Shown one piece after another: positions 32,924-39,863 of a stretch of 64,000 nt of DNA. The translations under genes and the position numbers were made by a program. Source of the DNA: JBEBVQ01 sp964527735 (GTDB taxonomy: Bacteria > Bacteroidota > Bacteroidia > Chitinophagales > Chitinophagaceae); contig CAZGPG010000002.1 in assembly GCA_964527735.1 (NCBI GenBank), forward strand, positions 124,001-188,000, given 5' to 3'. Position 1 is the first letter of the stretch; each line of letters opens with the position of its first letter. The notes under the pieces were generated by a model, which had not been told where the DNA came from, searched no databases, and saw only the letters and a program-made list of their open reading frames with translations.

Positions 32924-34201
32924 TCAGTTTGCGGCGCCGGCTTCTTCTTCCTCTTCGCTGTCAAACTCAGCCTGGAGGATCCGATGCACGTCTTCAATTG
33001 TTTCCCGTTCCAGATCCGTACGACGCTCCAGCTCATCTACAGACAATTCGAGCACACTCAACGCCGTATCGCACCCGATACGCTTGAATTCATCAATAAT
33101 CCAGTTTTCAATTTCATCGCTGAATTCATCCAGATCAATATCATACTCTTCACCTGCTTCATCCTGCACATCACGGTACACATCAATGCTGAAGCCCGTA
33201 AGATCCTGAGCCAGCTTGATGTTTACTCCTTTCTTGCCGATCGCCAGCGACACCTGGTCAGGCTCAAGGAATACCGAAACATGATTACTCTCCGTATTCA
33301 GATCCATCCTGTTGATCCGCGCCGGTGTAAGCGAGCGTTGTATCAGCAGCTGGATGTTGTTGGTAAAATTGATGATGTCTATATTCTCATTCCGCAATTC
33401 ACGCACGATACCGTGAATACGGCTTCCTTTCATACCTACACAGGCGCCTACCGGGTCAATCCGGTCATCATAGCTTTCTACAGCCACTTTGGCTCGCTCT
33501 CCGGGCTCGCGTACAATCTTGCGTACCACAATAAGGCCGTCCATAATCTCCGGCACTTCTATTTCCAGCAGCTTCTCAAGGAAGGATGGATGGGTACGGC
33601 TCAGGATGATGATCGGCGTATTGTTGCGCATCTCCACCTTTTTTACAACGGCACGCACCGCCTCGCCTTTCTTGAAAAAATCAGACGGTATCTGCTCCGA
33701 CTTGGGCATGATCAGCTCATTCCCCTCATCATCCAGCAGCAGCATCTCCTTTTTCCATATCTGGTATACTTCACCGGTAATGATATCGCCAACGCGATCT
33801 GCATATTTTTTCAGCAGATTGTTCTTCTTCAGGTCACCGATACGGGCAGCCAGCGTCTGCTTGGCGGCCAGGATGGCGCGACGGCCGAAGTCCGTAACAT
33901 TTACTTCCTCGTATACCTCTTCACCGATATTATAATCCGGCTCTATTTTTATGGCATCGGAATAAGTAATCTGCTTATTATCGTCCTCCACTACTCCGTC
34001 TTCTACGATCTCCCGCCTCCGAAAGATCTCAAGATCGCCTGTCTGATCATTCACAATTACGTCGAAGTTCTCGTCGTCACCATATTTTTTACGCAGCAGG
34101 GTCTTGAACACGTCTTCAATTACCTTCATCAGGGTAGGCCTGTCTATATTTTCGGCTTCTTTAAACTCCTGGAATGATTCGATAAGATTAATACTTGACA
34201 T
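32924..34201 (-). CDS. nusA: Transcription elongation/termination factor NusA
   Basis: A 425-residue protein. N-terminal RNAP-binding domain with FKTLLRKKYGDDENFDVIVN, then an S1 domain (about 130-200, GEVYQIWKKEMLLL), then KH1-KH2 (RTHPSFLEKLLEIEVPEIMD, DPVGACVGMKGSRI, AIGKKGVNIKLAQDL). NusA modulates pausing, termination and antitermination. The C-terminus is a short acidic tail (SEEEEEAGAA) and lacks the AR repeats of E. coli NusA, as expected outside proteobacteria. Second gene of the rimP-nusA-infB operon. Confidence 0.97.
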   Translation of the reverse strand: MSSINLIESFQEFKEAENIDRPTLMKVIEDVFKTLLRKKYGDDENFDVIVNDQTGDLEIFRRREIVEDGVVEDDNKQITYSDAIKIEPDYNIGEEVYEEVNVTDFGRRAILAAKQTLAARIGDLKKNNLLKKYADRVGDIITGEVYQIWKKEMLLLDDEGNELIMPKSEQIPSDFFKKGEAVRAVVKKVEMRNNTPIIILSRTHPSFLEKLLEIEVPEIMDGLIVVRKIVREPGERAKVAVESYDDRIDPVGACVGMKGSRIHGIVRELRNENIDIINFTNNIQLLIQRSLTPARINRMDLNTESNHVSVFLEPDQVSLAIGKKGVNIKLAQDLTGFSIDVYRDVQDEAGEEYDIDLDEFSDEIENWIIDEFKRIGCDTALSVLELSVDELERRTDLERETIEDVHRILQAEFDSEEEEEAGAAN

Positions 34202-34235
34202 GGTCTTTCATATTTATTGGTCTTTACTTAAATTT

Positions 34236-34691
34236 TTAAAAAACAACCTGAACAATTGATTTTCTGATATGTGCAAAAGGTATTTCCATAATAATGGCCT
34301 CTTTTTTACCGGATTGTTTCACTTCCAGCGTGATCGCATCTTCAGCTACTGCTTTCAGTATACCCAGCAGTTCCTGCCCTTCTTCCGTTGTCACCAACAA
34401 TGTGCGGCCTGTGTTTTTGCGGTACTGCCGGATGCCGGCAAGGGGTTCATCTATTCCCGGGCTGGATACCTCAAGTGAAAAATCACCCTCGGGAAATAAT
34501 CCGGAGGCTTCAATTAACCCCCGCAATTTCCGGTTTACACCAGCGCTTTTTTCTATAGAAAGCCCGTTGTCTGCATCAAGATATATTTTAACATTGTTTA
34601 CAGGAGTTATGTGTATACCCGTAATAAACATGTCTGTACCTTCCAGCAAAGGCACTACCATATCTTTTATTTTTTCCAATACTTCTGTCAT
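34236..34691 (-). CDS. rimP: Ribosome maturation factor RimP
   Basis: A protein of 151 residues needed for 30S subunit maturation. The RimP pattern is present: IYLDADNGLSIEKSAGVNRK, then FSLEVSSPGIDEPL, and a C-terminal small barrel (GILKAVAEDAITLEV, FAHIRKSIVQVVF). The start at 34691 (MTEVLEKIKD) is preferred over an ATG 8 codons upstream. First gene of the operon with nusA and infB, a widely conserved order. Confidence 0.93.
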   Translation of the reverse strand: MTEVLEKIKDMVVPLLEGTDMFITGIHITPVNNVKIYLDADNGLSIEKSAGVNRKLRGLIEASGLFPEGDFSLEVSSPGIDEPLAGIRQYRKNTGRTLLVTTEEGQELLGILKAVAEDAITLEVKQSGKKEAIIMEIPFAHIRKSIVQVVF

Positions 34692-34742
34692 GGATAAAAA
34701 ACAAGGGGACAACATGTCCCCTTCATTTAAATTTTACCGGGA

Positions 34743-34750
34743 CAAAGGTA
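34743..34750 (-). promoter_or_regulatory. -7 box of the rimP-nusA-infB operon
   Basis: TACCTTTG on the minus strand (34750-34743), an exact match to TAnnTTTG. Transcription would start near 34737, giving a leader of about 46 nt to rimP. Confidence 0.5.
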
Positions 34751-34786
34751 CAATATTTTTTTATAAAAATACTTCACTTCAGACTT

Positions 34787-34873
34787 AATTAGCTAATATG
34801 CCGATCAGCTAATGTACTGATGCCCCCTCACGACAAGCATTAGCTAATCAGCTCATTGACTAATTGGCTCATC
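34787..34873. repeat. GCTAAT-family intergenic repeat (copy 5)
   Basis: TTAGCTAATATGCCGATCAG, CTAATGTACTGATG, a unique centre CCCCCTCACGACAAGC, and CATTAGCTAATCAGCTCATT followed by GACTAATTGGCTCAT. It lies between the divergent rimP and ompA-like genes and ends 8 bp before the latter's -7 box. Confidence 0.7.
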
Positions 34874-34880
34874 AAATACC

Positions 34881-34888
34881 TATCTTTG
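34881..34888 (+). promoter_or_regulatory. -7 box of the OmpA-family lipoprotein gene
   Basis: TATCTTTG matches TAnnTTTG. Because it lies downstream of an in-frame ATG at 34864, that ATG cannot be used. This supports the GTG start at 34930. Confidence 0.55.
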
Positions 34889-34929
34889 GCATCATATTTT
34901 ATCTGGCAATAACGACAAAATATACCATC

Positions 34930-35688
34930 GTGAAACACAACATAATCCTCCTGATACTGCTGATAGCCGGTACTGCATTATTACCCTCCTGCGTGGCAAA
35001 GAAAAAATACCTGGCAGCACAAGACCGTATATCCGGCCTGCAGACAGACAGCTTAAGGCACGTACAGCAGATCCAGGAACTGGACGGCCGCGTTAGCAAA
35101 ATGCAGGAAGAAAACAGGTTTACCAACAGTCAGCTGAACAAAAGCCAGGAAGCGCTGGCCACACAAAGAGAACGATTGGAGCAGCTTCAGCGCCTGATCG
35201 AGCAGCAGCAGCAAAACACGGAAGCATTACGTAAAAAAATCGCCGATGCACTCGTGAATTTCAGCGCCAGCCAGCTTACGGTCTCCATGAAAAACGGGAA
35301 GGTATATGTAAGTATGCAGGAAAGCCTGCTCTTCCCTTCCGGCAGTGCAGAAGTCAATAGCAAAGGTAAAGAGGCGCTGGCGACCCTGTCCGGCGTGCTC
35401 AACCAGAATCCGGACATCAATGTGGAAGTGGAAGGCCATACCGATTCTGTTCCCATATCCATCAAATTCCAGGACAACTGGGCGCTGAGCGTGGCACGCT
35501 CTACGGCCATTGCACGGATCATGATCAAGGAGTATAACGTAAACCCGACCCGGATCACAGCCACAGGCCGCGGAGAATTTGATCCGGTAGACACCAACGA
35601 AACGCCTGAAGGACGCCAGCGTAACCGCCGCACAGAGATCATCCTCGAGCCTAAGCTGGATGAACTGATGCAGCTTATCGGCGGGTGA
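34930..35688 (+). CDS. OmpA-family peptidoglycan-binding lipoprotein
   Basis: A protein of 252 residues with a lipoprotein signal (LLILLIAGTALLPSC), a Gln-rich coiled coil (about residues 35-110) and a C-terminal OmpA domain (about 125-245). The domain has LLFPSGSAEVNSKGKEAL, EVEGHTDSVPIS and the peptidoglycan-contact end GRGEFDPVDTNETPEGRQRN followed by RRTEI. It would tether the outer membrane to the cell wall. GTG at 34930 is chosen as start because the upstream ATG precedes the promoter box. A GT4 gene begins 32 bp after the stop. Confidence 0.85.
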   Translation: MKHNIILLILLIAGTALLPSCVAKKKYLAAQDRISGLQTDSLRHVQQIQELDGRVSKMQEENRFTNSQLNKSQEALATQRERLEQLQRLIEQQQQNTEALRKKIADALVNFSASQLTVSMKNGKVYVSMQESLLFPSGSAEVNSKGKEALATLSGVLNQNPDINVEVEGHTDSVPISIKFQDNWALSVARSTAIARIMIKEYNVNPTRITATGRGEFDPVDTNETPEGRQRNRRTEIILEPKLDELMQLIGG

Positions 35689-35720
35689 GTTACCGTCCTT
35701 TGTAATACAAATACCCCGAC

Positions 35721-36851
35721 ATGAAGATTGCATATATAGGCGCCGCCCACCCGTTGCGCGGCGGCCTGGCCACTTTTAACGAACGGCTTGCTTCCGTGCT
35801 CAACGCCCAGGGTCATGAGGTAACGATCTATTCGTTTTCACTTCAGTATCCTTCTTTCCTCTTCCCGGGAAAAACACAATATACTACCGAACCCGCGCCA
35901 CCGGGACTGAAGATCCGTAGCATCATCAATTCTGTGAATCCGCTCAACTGGCTGCGGGTAGGGCGCATGATCAGCAGGGAAAAGCCGGACCTGGTAATTA
36001 TAAAATACTGGCTTCCTTTTATGGGACCCTGCTTCGGCACGATCCTGAGGCAGATCAAACGAAATGGTGCTACACGCATAGTTTGCATACTCGATAACGT
36101 AATACCGCACGAACGCCGCCCCGGAGATGTGCCCTTCACCCGGTATTTTCTGAAACCGGTCGATGCGTTCATTGCCATGAGCCGCGAGGTGCTTCGTGAA
36201 TTGCAGACGTTTACTTCAAAACCCGCTGCCTACACGCCGCATCCGGTGTATGATAATTTCGGTGAGCCGGTGTCCAAAGAAGATGCCCGGCGCTACCTGA
36301 ATCTGCCTGCGGATAAAAAACATATCCTGTTCTTCGGCTTTATCCGGAAATACAAAGGACTTGATATACTCCTCGAAGCCATGCACGATCCCCGCATCCG
36401 GGCAGCCGGCATTCATCTCGTAGTAGCAGGCGAGTACTACGGCGATCAGTCATACTATGAGGATATCATAAAGCAATATCAGCTACACGACCGGGTACAT
36501 CTGTTTACCGATTTCATACCTAATGATGCCGTACGTTATTATTTCTCAGCCACCGATCTGGTAGTATTGCCTTATCGTACTGCTACACAAAGCGGCATCA
36601 CCCAGGTAGCATATCATTTCGAAAAGCCGATGGTCGTCAGCGATGTGGGCGGACTTGCAGAAGGCGTACCCGATGGTAAAGTCGGATTTGTATGTCACCC
36701 CGATGCCACATCGGTCGCAGATGCCATTCTTCGCTTTTACGAACCAGACTCCCTGCCTCAATTCCGGGAGCATATCAGGGAAGAAAAGAAAAAATATTCC
36801 TGGGAAACTTTTGTGTCGGTAATGATGAAAGTAATCTCATCACCCCGTTAA
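35721..36851 (+). CDS. Family 4 glycosyltransferase
   Basis: A 376-residue GT-B enzyme. N-terminal acceptor domain with AYIGAAHPLRGGLATFNERL; C-terminal nucleotide-sugar domain with HILFFGFIRKYKGLDILLEA, LVVAGEYYGD, then FIPNDAVRYYFSATDLVVLP and the E-x7-E type end (THQSGITQVAYHFEKPMVVS-like, VGGLAEGV). It transfers a sugar to an envelope or exopolysaccharide acceptor; donor and acceptor cannot be read from sequence. It starts 32 bp after the OmpA-family gene and may share its transcript. Confidence 0.85.
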   Translation: MKIAYIGAAHPLRGGLATFNERLASVLNAQGHEVTIYSFSLQYPSFLFPGKTQYTTEPAPPGLKIRSIINSVNPLNWLRVGRMISREKPDLVIIKYWLPFMGPCFGTILRQIKRNGATRIVCILDNVIPHERRPGDVPFTRYFLKPVDAFIAMSREVLRELQTFTSKPAAYTPHPVYDNFGEPVSKEDARRYLNLPADKKHILFFGFIRKYKGLDILLEAMHDPRIRAAGIHLVVAGEYYGDQSYYEDIIKQYQLHDRVHLFTDFIPNDAVRYYFSATDLVVLPYRTATQSGITQVAYHFEKPMVVSDVGGLAEGVPDGKVGFVCHPDATSVADAILRFYEPDSLPQFREHIREEKKKYSWETFVSVMMKVISSPR

Positions 36852-36865
36852 TGCGGCCACCAGCG

Positions 36866-37168
36866 CTACTCTTGCTGCCGGGGCTTTTTCATGATCGCAT
36901 ATATTTCTATCACAAACCCGAGCATGATCAGCACGGGCGCCAGCGTTACGCGGCGGAAGCTGTATATTTCGTCATAGTTAAATTTTGTGGGATCGGGGCT
37001 TTTGCCGCCCGCCATCAGGAAAAAGCCAACAATGATCAGTACGAACCCGGCAATCATCCAGGTATAGTTGTCCCGGTCAAAAAGGAAAACCTGATTTCCT
37101 TTGGGGGAATGCTGCTGTCCTGCACTGCCGGTATTTCTTGAAGTATGTTTTTTTCCTGTGGTTGACAT
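36866..37168 (-). CDS. DUF3098 family membrane protein
   Basis: A 100-residue protein. A short charged N-terminus is followed by two membrane helices (NYTWMIAGFVLIIVGFFLMA and LAPVLIMLGFVIEIYAIM) with the conserved link GGKSPDPTKFNYDEIYSFRR, diagnostic of DUF3098. It follows ftsX on the same strand, a gene pair often seen in Bacteroidota, which suggests a role with FtsX in cell-wall or division control. A box TAATATTG lies 4 nt before the ATG, so it may also have its own transcript. Confidence 0.9.
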   Translation of the reverse strand: MSTTGKKHTSRNTGSAGQQHSPKGNQVFLFDRDNYTWMIAGFVLIIVGFFLMAGGKSPDPTKFNYDEIYSFRRVTLAPVLIMLGFVIEIYAIMKKPRQQE

Positions 37169-37172
37169 AAGG

Positions 37173-37180
37173 CAATATTA
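37173..37180 (-). promoter_or_regulatory. -7-like box before the DUF3098 gene
   Basis: TAATATTG on the minus strand (one mismatch to TAnnTTTG), then CCTT, then the ATG at 37168. Same 4-nt spacing as pyrD, the TPR gene and sufB. Confidence 0.35.
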
Positions 37181-37202
37181 CAAACAATTTTTTTCAAACA
37201 GA

Positions 37203-38057
37203 TTAATAGAGATCCTCTACGTGCATTTTTAGATATTTTATAACCGACCGGTGTGTGCTGATCAATGAGATCAGGATGCCCATCAGGACCATACCGCCGA
37301 TTAATACGACCATCAGAAAAGGCTCCCGCAGCATGGCCAGCTCCGGCAGGCGTGATTCGGCAAAGCTGATCACCAGCCACAACCCGCATACCGCCAGCAT
37401 ACCGCTGATAAAGCCGTTGAGGATCGCACGCCGGTCGAACGGACGTGCAATGAACTGGTGCGTAGCTCCCACCATCTGCATGGTCTTGATAAGGAACCTG
37501 TTACTGAACATGGCCAGCCGTACCGTATTGTCTATCAGCACGATCACTACCACAAACAGCAGCAGGGATATCGCGCCGATGATAATGCTGATACGGTTAA
37601 AATTCCGGTTCATCTGGTCTACGATTATACGCGGATAAGTAACCTCACGAACAACATTACTCTGGAGCACGAATTGTGAGATTTTATCCAGACTGTCTTT
37701 GTTGACATATTCCGAATGCAGCTTCATTACAACCGAAGGGAAGAGCGGATTAACCCCAAGAAAGGCTTCAATATTTTCTCCCTCCAGCTCACTTTGCAGT
37801 TTTATGGCATCTTCACGGGTAATAATCCTGGTGGATCGTACAAAAGATTGTCCGTCAAGTATCTCTTTCATCTGCATCACATGTTCATCACGGGTCTTAT
37901 CATGAAAGTCCACGGTCAGCTCGATATCTTCCTTGAAGACCCGGCTCAGCCCGCGTCCGTTGATCACGATCCAGCCGAGCGTACCGAGCAGGAATAATAC
38001 CAGTGATACGCCGATGATGGAGTATACATATGAAGTTTTCGATTTGCCGCCCGCCAT
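37203..38057 (-). CDS. ftsX: Cell division protein FtsX (ABC-type permease family)
   Basis: A protein of 284 residues with four membrane helices (SYVYSIIGVSLVLFLLGTLG, then three after residue 160: ISIIIGAISLLLFVVVIVLI, FISGMLAVCGLWLVISFAES, FLMVVLIGGMVLMGILISLI). An extracytoplasmic domain of about 110 residues follows the first helix, as in FtsX. FtsX with FtsE activates cell-wall hydrolases. No ftsE is adjacent. The start at 38057 (MAGGKSKTSYVYS) lies 18 nt after a TACTTTTG box. The open frame continues 52 codons upstream through repeat-like sequence, which is not coding. Confidence 0.85.
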   Translation of the reverse strand: MAGGKSKTSYVYSIIGVSLVLFLLGTLGWIVINGRGLSRVFKEDIELTVDFHDKTRDEHVMQMKEILDGQSFVRSTRIITREDAIKLQSELEGENIEAFLGVNPLFPSVVMKLHSEYVNKDSLDKISQFVLQSNVVREVTYPRIIVDQMNRNFNRISIIIGAISLLLFVVVIVLIDNTVRLAMFSNRFLIKTMQMVGATHQFIARPFDRRAILNGFISGMLAVCGLWLVISFAESRLPELAMLREPFLMVVLIGGMVLMGILISLISTHRSVIKYLKMHVEDLY

Positions 38058-38074
38058 GCATTGTACTTGTTGGT

Positions 38075-38082
38075 CAAAAGTA
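38075..38082 (-). promoter_or_regulatory. -7 box of ftsX
   Basis: TACTTTTG on the minus strand (38082-38075) matches TAnnTTTG, giving a short leader of roughly 12 nt to the ATG at 38057. Confidence 0.5.
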
Positions 38083-38106
38083 ATAAAGAAATGGGAAGTA
38101 GGGAAT

Positions 38107-38174
38107 GGAAAAATTGAAAGTGGGAATGAAAGGTTATCCGTTCCCGTATAAGGTGCAACAACTTTCAATTTTCC
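38107..38174. repeat. Imperfect inverted repeat of TTTCAATTTTCC words
   Basis: GGAAAAATTGAAAGT (38107-38121) pairs with ACTTTCAATTTTCC (38161-38174) with one bulged base. It lies between ftsX and tRNA-His. Loosely similar to the CATTTTCAAATT blocks at 8693 and 18020. Confidence 0.45.
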
Positions 38175-38191
38175 ATTTTCAACTTTTATCT

Positions 38192-38199
38192 TACCTTTG
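38192..38199 (+). promoter_or_regulatory. -7 box of tRNA-His
   Basis: TACCTTTG, exact match to TAnnTTTG, 17 nt before the tRNA. No clear -33 TTG is visible. Confidence 0.5.
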
Positions 38200-38216
38200 C
38201 TGGCCGAATTCAAGAC

Positions 38217-38291
<75 letters not shown>

Positions 38292-38343
38292 CTGTTAAAA
38301 CTATAAAAGCTGCCTTCAAAGGCAGCTTTTATAGTTTTAACAG
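38292..38343. terminator. Bidirectional hairpin terminator with a 23-bp perfect stem
   Basis: Arms 38292-38314 and 38321-38343 are exact complements around the loop TTCAAA. The stem contains AAAGCTGCC/GGCAGCTTT flanked by A- and T-rich runs, so either strand could give a U-tract. It separates tRNA-His from the convergent collagen-like gene and serves both. Confidence 0.85.
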
Positions 38344-38355
38344 CAATATATCAGG

Positions 38356-38946
38356 CTACTCTGTAAGTCCGTAAAACGCTCTTACAGCATTATAATCCTG
38401 CATATCCGGTTTTTGACCGGCTATTGATGAGGCTTCTGCAAATATAACTTTGATCTTCCTGAACGTCACAGCAGTACCATAAGATCCGGTACCATTAGGC
38501 AGCATTATCCTGATCGCCAGTCTATAAACACTGGGAGTGGTTGAAATCTGATAAATAAAATAACGGGTTTGATAATCGAAGGTTGCCCCCAATCCGGGGA
38601 TGGCATACCACGTAGTGAAATCCTCCGGCACCGGGTTATAATATACCAGGATCAGGCTTTTGTCTACGACTTCCCGGGATACGGACAAGTCCAGATTGAG
38701 TGAATTGGTGAAGGTATGTTCCCCAAATTCATAAAGCACCACATTGGCATTGCCATCATCCCCTTTATCGCCCTTATCTCCTTTGTCTCCTTTATCACCC
38801 CTGTCACCTTTGTCGCCTTTCTCTCCCGGCAAACCGTTTTCTCCCCGCGGCCCCTGCGCCCCGGCAGGCCCTGTGTCGCTTTTTTTACATGCCGGCGCAG
38901 CAACTATCATAGCCATCGCCATTACTATGTACATAATTGTCTTCAT
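38356..38946 (-). CDS. Collagen-like repeat lipoprotein
   Basis: A 196-residue protein with a lipoprotein signal (MAMAMIVAAPAC, Cys20), then 13 uninterrupted Gly-x-y triplets (about residues 26-65) rich in GDK and including GPAG, GPRG and GLPG. After it comes a beta-rich globular domain of about 130 residues. The triplets can form a collagen triple helix without hydroxyproline, stabilised by Lys-Asp/Glu pairs. It is probably a trimeric surface stalk with a C-terminal head. The head domain is not recognised. Single gene, convergent with tRNA-His. Confidence 0.85.
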   Translation of the reverse strand: MKTIMYIVMAMAMIVAAPACKKSDTGPAGAQGPRGENGLPGEKGDKGDRGDKGDKGDKGDKGDDGNANVVLYEFGEHTFTNSLNLDLSVSREVVDKSLILVYYNPVPEDFTTWYAIPGLGATFDYQTRYFIYQISTTPSVYRLAIRIMLPNGTGSYGTAVTFRKIKVIFAEASSIAGQKPDMQDYNAVRAFYGLTE

Positions 38947-39410
38947 TGCACTAATAGTGATTTTTAAAAATTAAGGATCGGAGGCTGGATCTTCTTTCTC
39001 AGGAAACTCCCAAGATAGAGCAAATATAAAATCATGCCAAAGCATGAGCAAATTATTTTCCCCCAACGGTGTATGTTCGGGTCGAACGGATGACGGTCAC
39101 TATGATCCGGAACCCCATCGTTATCAGAATTCTACCGAATACCCATTAGATTTCGTCGGGATTTATCCGGCTTTCGCATTCTATCATATGCTTATACTGT
39201 GGCCGGAAGCAAGAGTTATGGATATTACAAAGGACTCAATGCCTTGCCGGCTTTATCCTGCAGCATGCCTGCACAAATCTTCCTGGCACAGGGAAGTTTT
39301 TATTTTACCGGTTGTTTTCATTTTTATCTTTTTTTTATTACCTTTCTCCTTGCTGCACCATAAATTTGCAGATCAGCTTTTATTGTTTTAATTAATTAAA
39401 TTGTTTTAAA
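38947..39410. other. Intergenic region with no supported gene
   Basis: About 460 bp between the divergent collagen-like and DUF3127 genes. An open frame of 115 codons (39044-39391) has no family likeness and runs through the promoter box at 39361-39368, so it is judged non-coding. No repeat family of this window is evident. Confidence 0.5.
39361..39368 (+). promoter_or_regulatory. -7 box of the DUF3127 gene
   Basis: TAAATTTG, exact TAnnTTTG, about 42 nt before the ATG at 39411. Confidence 0.5.
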
Positions 39411-39827
39411 ATGAGTTTTGAAGTAACAGGTAAACTGCATACCAAGTACGACGCACAACAGGTGAACGAACGCTTCCGCAAGCGTGAATTTGTATTGGAA
39501 CTTTCTGAAGAGATCAACGGGAATGTGTATACTAATTACGCCAAAATGCAACTGGTACAGAATAAGTGCGACATACTTGACCGGTTCAATGAAGGGGACC
39601 AGGTAAAAGTAAATTTCAACATCAAAGGCAACCGTTGGGAAAAGGATGGTAAGGTCAATTTTATCACCAACCTGGATGCATGGCGCATAGAAAATGCTGC
39701 CCCGGGAGCGGCACAGGAAAATGCCGGCTATTCCGGAGCTTCGGACTCCCATGCAGGTACAGCTCCGCAACAACCCGGCAACAACTTCAACCCTGCCCCC
39801 GAAGCTACAGACGACCTGCCTTTTTAA
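39411..39827 (+). CDS. DUF3127 family protein with SSB-like acidic C-terminal tip
   Basis: A 138-residue protein. Residues 1-95 are a DUF3127 domain (MSFEVTGKLHTKYDAQQVNE, FRKREFVLELSEEINGN, then VNFNIKGNRWEKDGKVNF), which looks like an OB fold. A Gly/Pro/Ala/Asn-rich linker follows (about 98-130), and the protein ends DDLPF, the same tip that single-stranded DNA-binding protein uses to recruit repair and replication proteins. By this layout it could be a nucleic-acid-binding protein that joins the SSB interaction network, but this is inference. A DUF4836 gene starts 36 bp on. Confidence 0.82.
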   Translation: MSFEVTGKLHTKYDAQQVNERFRKREFVLELSEEINGNVYTNYAKMQLVQNKCDILDRFNEGDQVKVNFNIKGNRWEKDGKVNFITNLDAWRIENAAPGAAQENAGYSGASDSHAGTAPQQPGNNFNPAPEATDDLPF

Positions 39828-39863
39828 TGTTCCTGCCTTATAGCGGGATGCTTTAAACGTTTT

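Noticed and set aside
32864..34177. 437-codon open frame antisense to nusA
   Set aside because: Shadow frame of a strongly conserved gene; no domain or signal of its own.
39044..39391. 115-codon open frame upstream of the DUF3127 gene
   Set aside because: No recognisable domain, unusual composition, and it runs over the exact -7 box of the next gene.
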